This document shows, piece by piece, positions 1-5,067 of a DNA stretch of 5,067 bases. Position 1 is the first letter of the stretch; each line of letters opens with the position of its first letter. The translations under genes were made by a program, and so were the position numbers. Location of the stretch: NCBI GenBank assembly GCA_009886305.1, contig QXZO01000177.1:1-5067 (forward strand), written 5' to 3'. This stretch comes from Betaproteobacteria bacterium (GTDB taxonomy: Bacteria > Pseudomonadota > Gammaproteobacteria > Burkholderiales > Eutrophovitaceae). The notes below the pieces were generated by a model that did no database searches, was not told where the DNA came from, and saw only the letters and a program-made list of their open reading frames with translations.

Positions 1-808
1 GAGCTTCTTCAACTGCTGGAGCTTCTGCAACGGCAGCCGCCGCTTTGACCGCAACCTTTGGACTCACTTTTGCGGGCGCTTCCTCTGCAACCTCAACAAA
101 CTCATCTTTGCTTGTTATGGTTGCCGACTGGGCCTTGCCTTCAAGAACTGAGTCGGCAATCGATGCTGCGTATAGTTTAATGGCTCGAATAGAGTCATCG
201 TTCCCTGGGATAATATAATCAACTCCGTCGGGATCACTATTAGAATCAACAATTCCAACCACTGGAATGCCTAGTTTGTTTGCTTCATTAATCGCAATGC
301 GCTCATGATCCACATCAACTACAAAAAGAATATCTGGCAGACCATTCATATCTTTAATCCCGCCGATAGAATTTTCCAACTTATCTTTCATGCGAGTGCG
401 AGTAAGGATTTCTTTTTTATTCAACTTTTCGAAGGTACCATCGCTTTCTTGGGACTCAAGATCCCTAAATCGCCGAATGGATGCTCGAATTGTTTTGTAA
501 TTAGTTAACATACCACCAAGCCAACGGTGACTTACGTAAGGCATACCGCACCTTTCTGCTTGCTCTTTAACTATTTTCTGAGCTGCTCGTTTGGTGCCTA
601 CAAATAAAATTTGATTGCCTTTGGCTGCTTCAACTCGCAAAACTTCGAGTGCTTCGTTGAAAGCCGGAACCGTATGTTCAAGATTAATAACGTGTACTTT
701 GTTTCGTGAGCCGAAAATATACTGGCCCATTTTTGGATTCCAGAAGCGAGTTTGGTGACCGAAGTGAACACCAGCTTGCAACATATCGCGCATACTGACA
801 ATAGACAT
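1..808 (-). CDS. rpsB: 30S ribosomal protein S2 (3' end cut by window edge)
   Basis: Ribosomal protein S2 of the small subunit. It joins late in 30S assembly and helps hold S1. Reading the minus strand from the ATG at 808 gives 269 uninterrupted codons to the window edge with no stop, so the C-terminus is missing. Family signatures are plain: MRDMLQAGVHFGHQTR (residues 6-21), FVGTKRAA (69-76), HRWLGGMLTN (94-103), GGIKDMNGLPD (149-159) and SNSDPDGVDYIIPGNDD (189-205). The start is supported by AGAGGA six bases upstream and by alignment with the MATVSMRDML start of E. coli S2. From about residue 238 the protein continues into a low-complexity Ala/Val/Lys/Glu/Pro tail that runs past the usual ~241-residue E. 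coli length. Such tails occur in some proteobacterial S2 proteins. The gene is divergent from map; tsf would be expected just beyond the left edge but is not visible. Confidence 0.97.
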   Translation of the reverse strand, partial: MSIVSMRDMLQAGVHFGHQTRFWNPKMGQYIFGSRNKVHVINLEHTVPAFNEALEVLRVEAAKGNQILFVGTKRAAQKIVKEQAERCGMPYVSHRWLGGMLTNYKTIRASIRRFRDLESQESDGTFEKLNKKEILTRTRMKDKLENSIGGIKDMNGLPDILFVVDVDHERIAINEANKLGIPVVGIVDSNSDPDGVDYIIPGNDDSIRAIKLYAASIADSVLEGKAQSATITSKDEFVEVAEEAPAKVSPKVAVKAAAAVAEAPAVEEA

Positions 809-950
809 AATTTTTCCTCTTGGGGTTAAGCCTCCACATTCCCCAATGATCAACCCAGCAAAGAAACCTCTCAGTGCAGGCACCCAGACCATTGTGTCGG
901 AACATGTGTGTCGTTTAAATTAAATTAAGTTGTGAGTTCATTCCCACAAC
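809..950 (-). ncRNA. rpsB 5' leader RNA, probable S2 autoregulatory element (t44/tff position)
   Basis: A leader of about 140 nt lies between the predicted rpsB transcription start and its ATG. The size and place match the gammaproteobacterial rpsB leader, through which S2 represses its own operon in E. coli and which was also catalogued there as the t44/tff RNA between map and rpsB. Structure seen by eye: an 8-bp 5' hairpin (950-943 with 936-929, six-base loop, one G-U pair); an A/U-rich spacer (about 914-930); a long-range 8-bp helix (894-887 with 851-844, one G-U); and two short helices that compete for the C-run just before the ribosome binding site (856-852 with 827-823, or 846-841 with 825-820). 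Assignment to the family rests on position and structure, not on an alignment, so the functional call is inference. Confidence 0.55.
815..820 (-). promoter_or_regulatory. rpsB ribosome binding site
   Basis: AGAGGA lies six bases before the rpsB ATG (806-808) and fixes that start codon. It directly abuts the CCCCAA strand (825-820) that can pair with TTGGGG at 846-841, so its access could depend on the leader fold. Confidence 0.75.
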
Positions 951-957
951 GGCGCGC

Positions 958-986
958 TTTATACCATATTGGTGCTACCAATTAAA
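958..986 (-). promoter_or_regulatory. rpsB promoter, extended -10 with GC-rich discriminator
   Basis: Read on the minus strand, TGGTATAAA (966-958) is an extended -10 element (TGn plus TATAAA). The base run GCGCGCC (957-951) follows immediately, placing the likely start of transcription near 950-951. The -35 at 17-bp spacing is poor (TTTAAT, 986-981), as expected when an extended -10 does the work. GC-rich discriminators are typical of ribosomal promoters repressed by ppGpp/DksA, so stringent control is a reasonable inference. A perfect TTGACA stands further upstream (1011-1006); with TTTAAT (986-981) as its -10 the spacer would be 19 bp, so a weaker second promoter is possible but doubtful. 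Confidence 0.65.
968..982. repeat. Perfect dyad ATTGGT-gct-ACCAAT in the rpsB promoter spacer
   Basis: Two 6-bp arms (968-973 and 977-982) with a 3-bp centre lie almost exactly between the -10 and -35 positions of the rpsB promoter. The form suits a dimeric repressor or activator site, but no regulator is identified and chance is not excluded. Confidence 0.4.
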
Positions 987-1023
987 GAAAAAAAGGTGGG
1001 GAATATGTCAATGTTAAATCGAT

Positions 1024-1055
1024 CTGTGGCGCGGGCGGGCACAGTCAATTTTTTT
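1024..1055 (+). terminator. Terminator-like hairpin and T-run between the divergent promoters
   Basis: CTGTG (1024-1028) can pair with CACAG (1040-1044) around an 11-base G/C-rich loop, and a run of seven T ends at 1055 after a short gap. On the plus strand this resembles a weak intrinsic terminator. The stem is only 5 bp and no plus-strand gene ends upstream, so it could at most stop antisense transcription coming out of the rpsB region before map, or be coincidental. Confidence 0.25.
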
Positions 1056-1111
1056 ACTACCAGAAGCAATAAAATTTGAGTCAACCACTCCCCCATTTGC
1101 AACAACACGCG

Positions 1112-1117
1112 TACAAT
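1112..1117 (+). promoter_or_regulatory. Candidate -10 box for map
   Basis: TACAAT lies 31 bases before the map ATG and is the best -10-like hexamer near the gene. No convincing -35 stands 16-18 bp upstream (the stretch is C-rich) and no TG extension is present. A second A/T-rich option is TAAAAT at 1070-1075, also without a good -35. The map-glnD-dapC transcript must start somewhere in 1010-1148, but the exact promoter is uncertain. Confidence 0.3.
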
Positions 1118-1148
1118 ACTCCTGTCGAACAATCCCAGAGAAAATTTT

Positions 1149-1919
1149 ATGCCGGTAAAGCTGAGAAGTAACTCGGAAATTGCAAAAATGCGAATCGCTG
1201 GTCGTCTGGCTGCGGAGGTTCTTGAGTTAATAGAAGAACATGTAGTTCCCGGTGTCAGCACAGAAACTTTAGATCAAATCTGTCATAACCATATTGTCAA
1301 CGTGCAAAAAGCGATCCCCGCATGTCTTGGCTATAAAGGTTTTCCAAAGTCAATTTGCACCTCTGTGAATCAGGTCATCTGCCATGGTATTCCCTCTGAA
1401 AAGAAGATCCTAAAAAGTGGTGATATCATCAACATTGATGTAACTGTTATCAAGGATGGTTGGTTCGGAGACACCAGTAAAATGTATTGTGTTGGAGCGG
1501 TTCAACCCCATGCTCAGCGATTAGTCAATGTCAGCCAAGAATGCATGTACAAGGCAATTGAAATTGTTGGGCCGGGAGTTCGCCTCGGGGATATCGGGAA
1601 CATAATACAAGTTCATGCGGAAAAAAATTATTACTCCGTTGTGCGGGACTATTGTGGCCACGGTATCGGCCCACAGTTTCACGAGGAGCCACAGATTCTC
1701 CATTACGGCAGTAAAGGGACAGGCCTAGAGTTAAAAGAAGGAATGTCGTTTACGATTGAGCCGATGCTCAATGCCGGAAAATATACCACTAAATTAAAAA
1801 GTGATGGCTGGACGGTCGAAACTAAAGATGGGCGATTGTCATCACAATGGGAGCATACCATGGTAGTTACAGCTAATGGGTGTGAGGTTTTCACTTTAAG
1901 GCAGGAAGAATCGCTTTAA
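1149..1919 (+). CDS. map: Methionine aminopeptidase, type I
   Basis: Removes the initiator methionine from new proteins whose second residue is small; a cytoplasmic, metal-dependent enzyme of the M24 pita-bread fold. The 256-residue protein has all five metal ligands at the same numbers as in E. coli Map (264 aa): Asp97, Asp108, His171, Glu204 and Glu235. The substrate-contacting His79 (in VICHGIP) and His178 (in FHEEPQ) are also present. Further signatures are NIDVTVIKDGWFGDTSK (95-111), YCGHGIG (168-174) and SFTIEPM (200-206). The C-terminus ends a few residues short of E. coli's, beyond the catalytic core. AGAGA at 1137-1141, seven bases before the ATG, is a modest ribosome binding site, and the N-terminus aligns with the family. 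It is the first gene of a probable map-glnD-dapC operon and is divergent from rpsB. The motif reads GHGIGPQFHEEP, with Pro-Gln where E. coli has Arg-Gly; the change is minor and the enzyme should be active. Confidence 0.97.
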   Translation: MPVKLRSNSEIAKMRIAGRLAAEVLELIEEHVVPGVSTETLDQICHNHIVNVQKAIPACLGYKGFPKSICTSVNQVICHGIPSEKKILKSGDIINIDVTVIKDGWFGDTSKMYCVGAVQPHAQRLVNVSQECMYKAIEIVGPGVRLGDIGNIIQVHAEKNYYSVVRDYCGHGIGPQFHEEPQILHYGSKGTGLELKEGMSFTIEPMLNAGKYTTKLKSDGWTVETKDGRLSSQWEHTMVVTANGCEVFTLRQEESL

Positions 1920-1922
1920 CAC

Positions 1923-1926
1923 GGAG
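1923..1926 (+). promoter_or_regulatory. glnD ribosome binding site, supports the GTG start
   Basis: GGAG lies in the 16-base gap after the map stop, nine bases before the GTG at 1936. No in-frame ATG occurs near the N-terminal conserved region, so this motif is the main support for a GTG start. Confidence 0.7.
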
Positions 1927-1935
1927 ACTCATCCA

Positions 1936-4656
1936 GTGTCATCACGTCCTTCAGAAGCATGGTCGCCCCTCTTCTTTGATAAAAAACGTTTTCTAAATGA
2001 TCTCGTAAATGGCGAGCCAATCCCAGTCTTTCGAGATGCCCTCAGTGCAGCAAGAGCACACTTCAACAATCGATTTTATGAAGGCGAAGATATCCACACG
2101 CTGGTCAATGAAACTGCGCGCTTTGCTGATTCGATACTATCCTTAGCTTGGCACCGATACTCCTGGGATACCGACATATGTCTCATTGCTGTTGGTGGTT
2201 ATGGACGAGGTGAGTTACACCCTCATTCAGATATCGACTTGCTCATTTTGATGCGAAAAAATCATGCAGCAAAGTACCAGAAGAATATCGAAAATTTCTT
2301 AGCTTTTTTATGGGACATTCAACTTAAGATAGGCCATAGCGTTAGATCGATAACCCAGTGTACTGTAGAAGCGAAGAATGATATCACCGTTGCTACTAAT
2401 TTAATGGAAACTCGTTTGATTTGTGGTAATCGAGAACTTCTTGTGTCCATGCATAGAAAAACAGGTCCAGATAAAATATGGGCGTCTGCTTTGTTCTATC
2501 GAGGAAAAATTGATGAACAGATCGCCCGACATCACAAACATGGTGATACTGAGTATAACCTTGAACCCAATATAAAAGAGGCGCCTGGCGGACTTCGCGA
2601 CATACAGTTAATTAACTGGACAGCCAAGCGACACTTTAATGTCTACCGCCGTTCTCATTTAGTTAAGGAAGGTTTTCTCTCTGAAGAAGAGTATTTAACC
2701 CTGCGTAGAGATGAGGAGTTTTTGTGGGCAGTAAGGTATGGACTTCATCTAATCGCCGGTCGAGGAGAAGAGAGACTTCTGTTTGATTATCAGCGCAAGC
2801 TAGCTGAGATGCTTGGTTACTCGGACTCCGACGACAAGCTTGGCGTTGAGAAATTCATGCAACGCTACTATCAGGTTGTTTTGTCAATAAGGGAATTAAA
2901 TGATGTACTACTGCAATATCTAGATGAAGCAATTTATCGTAAAGGAAAAACAAAGAAAGTAGTTAAGATTAATGATCGATTCTTAATCCGTGATAATTAT
3001 GTTGATACCGTAGATGAAGATGTATTTGTTAAATACCCGCCAGCCCTACTCGAGCTTTTCGTCATCTTGGGAGAGAATGATAAAATTTTGGGTATAAGGG
3101 CTTCGACCATAAGGCAGATTAGACTCCACAGAAACCTAATCAATGAAAACTTTAGGTCTAATCCAGAAAATATAGATCTATTTATGCGCTTACTAAAAGT
3201 GCCATTTAAACTATCCCTTCAACTCCAACGCATGAATCGATACGGAATTCTTGGGCTTTATCTTCCTGAATTCGGACGCATTGTTGGCCAGACTCAACAT
3301 GACCTTTTCCATATTTATCCTGTTGACGTTCACACCTTACAAGTGATCAGAAACTTGCGTCGTTTTGCACGACCGGAAATAGCAAAGTCATTCCCAGTGG
3401 CGTCCCATCTCTATAAAAATTTAGCTAAACCTGAGCTCGTTACCATAGCCGCTCTCTATCACGACATCGCAAAAGGGCGAGGTGGCGACCACTCAGAGCT
3501 CGGGGCTATCGACATCGTGTCATTTGCTGAGAGACATGGATTAAAGCCCGAGGAGACGGATCTAATCAAATGGGTAGTAAAAAACCATCTTTTGATGTCC
3601 TCTGTATCGCAAAGAGAGGATACATCGGACCCTGACGTGATCCATCGATTTGCTAGCCGTATGGGGGACCTCATGCATTTGGAGCATCTTTATTTGTTGA
3701 CAGTTGCAGACATAAACGCGACAAACCCGCGGTTATGGACAGATTGGAAAGGTTCACTGATGCACAATCTTTATTTTGAAACAAAACGGGTTCTGCAGGA
3801 AGGTTTAGCCGCACCAGCTAGCCGTATGACCTGGGTAAACTCGGCAAAAAATGCAGCACTAGAACGCTTAGAGGCAAAGGGGGTGGGTAAATCTATCGTT
3901 GAAAACATATGGCATGATATAGGTGACGAGCTATTTTTGAGAGAACGTGCAGATGATATCGTGGCCTTCACTATTGCAATTGCTGATAACAAAAATACAC
4001 AGGAACCTGTTGTCCTAATACGAGACATTGGTGTTGAAGTACCTATTGCCACTCAAATATTTGTCCATGCTCGAAACCGTCGGAAGATCTTTTCAGTAAT
4101 TGCAGGAACTCTCGACAAACTGCAACTAAACATCCAAGATGCGCGACTCCAGAGTACTAGTGACGATCAAGCATTTGACGTTTTTTACGTACTCAATGAT
4201 TCTGACCAACCAATAGGTGATCAACCAGAGTTATGCAAAAAGGTTATTAAAGAGTTGAAAAAAGGGATTAAAAAACCAGAGTCTGTTAATCTTAATATTC
4301 AGCGAAGAACGTCTCGTCAGTTAAAGCAATTTGCAATTAAAACCACCACATCATTAAGTAACGATACCGATACTAATACCACAATGCTAGAAGTTATTAC
4401 GCCTGACCGGCCCGGACTACTTGCTCATATATCGAGTATATTTTTGCGGTTTGATCTCAACTTATATAACGCAAAAATCGCTACCTTAGGTGAACGAGTT
4501 GAGGATATCTTTTACTTGACTAATAGTAGCCATCAACCCTTGACTGACCCTCATCTCAATGAAGAGCTTCAACTGGCAATCTGCAATGAACTCGACAAAC
4601 GCAATAATGATGATGTTGACAAAAATGAACTTCAACAAATAAAAGTGCGCCATTAA
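1936..4656 (+). CDS. glnD: Bifunctional [protein-PII] uridylyltransferase / uridylyl-removing enzyme
   Basis: The glutamine sensor of nitrogen control. At low glutamine it transfers UMP to PII proteins (GlnB/GlnK); at high glutamine it removes it, acting upstream of glutamine synthetase adenylylation and NtrBC. The protein is 906 aa (E. coli 890) with the full domain order. The nucleotidyltransferase domain carries GGYGRGELHPHSDIDLL (87-103), with catalytic Asp99 and Asp101, and EAPGGLRDIQ (about 215-224). The HD hydrolase domain has candidate metal ligands His466, His509-Asp510 (in ALYHDIAKG) and Asp592, plus His551. Two C-terminal ACT domains for glutamine sensing begin near 706 (IFVHARNRRKIFSVIAG) and 816 (MLEVITPDRPGLLAHIS). 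A basic linker (about 770-805) joins them, and an Asn/Asp-rich tail ends the protein. The start is GTG, 16 bases after map, with GGAG nine bases upstream, so co-transcription with map is likely. Both activities appear intact. Confidence 0.97.
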   Translation: MSSRPSEAWSPLFFDKKRFLNDLVNGEPIPVFRDALSAARAHFNNRFYEGEDIHTLVNETARFADSILSLAWHRYSWDTDICLIAVGGYGRGELHPHSDIDLLILMRKNHAAKYQKNIENFLAFLWDIQLKIGHSVRSITQCTVEAKNDITVATNLMETRLICGNRELLVSMHRKTGPDKIWASALFYRGKIDEQIARHHKHGDTEYNLEPNIKEAPGGLRDIQLINWTAKRHFNVYRRSHLVKEGFLSEEEYLTLRRDEEFLWAVRYGLHLIAGRGEERLLFDYQRKLAEMLGYSDSDDKLGVEKFMQRYYQVVLSIRELNDVLLQYLDEAIYRKGKTKKVVKINDRFLIRDNYVDTVDEDVFVKYPPALLELFVILGENDKILGIRASTIRQIRLHRNLINENFRSNPENIDLFMRLLKVPFKLSLQLQRMNRYGILGLYLPEFGRIVGQTQHDLFHIYPVDVHTLQVIRNLRRFARPEIAKSFPVASHLYKNLAKPELVTIAALYHDIAKGRGGDHSELGAIDIVSFAERHGLKPEETDLIKWVVKNHLLMSSVSQREDTSDPDVIHRFASRMGDLMHLEHLYLLTVADINATNPRLWTDWKGSLMHNLYFETKRVLQEGLAAPASRMTWVNSAKNAALERLEAKGVGKSIVENIWHDIGDELFLRERADDIVAFTIAIADNKNTQEPVVLIRDIGVEVPIATQIFVHARNRRKIFSVIAGTLDKLQLNIQDARLQSTSDDQAFDVFYVLNDSDQPIGDQPELCKKVIKELKKGIKKPESVNLNIQRRTSRQLKQFAIKTTTSLSNDTDTNTTMLEVITPDRPGLLAHISSIFLRFDLNLYNAKIATLGERVEDIFYLTNSSHQPLTDPHLNEELQLAICNELDKRNNDDVDKNELQQIKVRH

Positions 4657-4659
4657 TCA

Positions 4660-5067
4660 ATGAATCCTAACCTTCAAAAGCTACAGGCATATCCCTTCGA
4701 ACGATTAAGTGCACTTAAAAAGCATATTTCACCGCCCTCACATTTAAATCATATATCGCTATCCATTGGCGAGCCAAAACATCCGGCCCCAAAGTTTGTT
4801 AAGGATGTTCTTGCTAATTCTATCGATGAGATTGAAAGGTACCCCACAACGAGAGGCACCTTGGAACTTAGAAATACTATCTGCAACTGGCTGACAAAAC
4901 GCTTCAACTTAACACCATATAGTGTGCTCCCTGATAAGAACGTTTTACCAGTATGTGGTACCAGAGAAGCGATATTTGCGTTTACTCAAAGTGCCATTAA
5001 TGTCAAGGACTGCACTGACCTACCTGTTGTAGTAGCACCGAACCCTTTTTATCAAATTTATGAAGGT
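4660..5067 (+). CDS. dapC: Succinyldiaminopimelate aminotransferase (N-terminal part, cut by window edge)
   Basis: Predicted PLP-dependent (fold type I) aminotransferase that converts N-succinyl-2-amino-6-ketopimelate plus glutamate to N-succinyl-LL-2,6-diaminopimelate in lysine and peptidoglycan synthesis. The 136 codons present read without a stop to the edge. They match the proteobacterial DapC subfamily: MNPNLQKLQAYPFERL at the start, LSIGEPKHPAP (34-44), RYPTTRGTLELR (60-71), GTREAIFAF (100-108) and PNPFYQIYEG (127-136). The PLP-binding lysine lies beyond the window, so activity cannot be checked. The ATG is only 3 nt after the glnD stop and lacks a clear Shine-Dalgarno sequence, which suggests translational coupling. 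The stop of glnD is in the same frame, so no longer start is possible. Related class I aminotransferases are an alternative, but the N-terminal motifs and the position after glnD favour DapC. Confidence 0.9.
   Translation, partial: MNPNLQKLQAYPFERLSALKKHISPPSHLNHISLSIGEPKHPAPKFVKDVLANSIDEIERYPTTRGTLELRNTICNWLTKRFNLTPYSVLPDKNVLPVCGTREAIFAFTQSAINVKDCTDLPVVVAPNPFYQIYEG

Noticed and set aside
305..508. Plus-strand 67-codon open frame
   Set aside because: It is antisense to highly conserved rpsB coding sequence; no promoter or recognisable product.
598..801. Minus-strand 67-codon open frame overlapping rpsB
   Set aside because: It lies in another frame of the same strand as rpsB, whose own frame gives clear S2 protein across this stretch.
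684..905. Minus-strand 73-codon open frame beginning in the rpsB leader
   Set aside because: It runs out of frame into the start of rpsB, has no clear ribosome binding site, and covers bases already explained by leader structure and S2 coding.
1006..1011. Perfect TTGACA as the -35 of the main rpsB promoter
   Set aside because: It is 42 bp upstream of the good extended -10, far too distant; the only nearer -10 candidate needs a 19-bp spacer.
959..1261. Minus-strand 100-codon open frame across the map start and the intergenic region
   Set aside because: It is antisense to the conserved N-terminus of map, ends inside the rpsB promoter and resembles no known protein.
3771..4052. Minus-strand 93-codon open frame inside glnD
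   Set aside because: It is a shadow of the glnD HD-to-ACT region, Ser/Ala-rich by codon reflection, with no supporting signals.
4657..5067. A C-terminal extension of GlnD into the downstream frame
   Set aside because: An in-frame TAA at 4654-4656 ends GlnD after the second ACT domain, and the following ATG begins a canonical DapC N-terminus.

Overview
This window is a conserved chromosomal housekeeping locus, most likely from a moderately AT-rich gammaproteobacterium. Every protein reads as a standard proteobacterial family member, and the layout (rpsB diverging from map, with glnD directly after map) matches the arrangement known in Escherichia and Pseudomonas. A dapC-type aminotransferase directly after glnD is closer to the pseudomonad-like order than to that of E. 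coli, where dapD follows glnD. The species cannot be named from the sequence alone. I see no mobile element, CRISPR array, tRNA or rRNA.

Layout: positions 1-808 (minus strand) hold rpsB (ribosomal protein S2), cut by the left edge before its stop codon. Positions 809-1148 are a divergent intergenic region. On the minus strand it carries an extended -10 promoter with a GC-rich discriminator, followed by a structured leader RNA of about 140 nt. This is the position and size of the S2-responsive rpsB leader (the t44/tff RNA of E. coli). The rest of the gap holds a terminator-like hairpin and a weak candidate map promoter. On the plus strand follow map (methionine aminopeptidase, 1149-1919), glnD (PII uridylyltransferase/uridylyl-removing enzyme, 1936-4656, GTG start) and the first 136 codons of dapC (succinyldiaminopimelate aminotransferase, 4660 to the right edge). 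The plus-strand genes are separated by only 16 and 3 nt, so map-glnD-dapC very probably form one operon.

Functional picture: S2 and Map serve protein synthesis and maturation. GlnD is the cell's glutamine sensor and sets PII signalling. DapC makes the lysine/peptidoglycan precursor N-succinyl-LL-diaminopimelate using glutamate as amino donor. All key catalytic residues visible in the window are intact and no gene is frameshifted. I found no clearly new system. The parts most worth a second look are regulatory: the rpsB promoter and leader, with mutually exclusive helices near the ribosome binding site, a dyad inside the promoter spacer, and the in-frame glnD/dapC junction.
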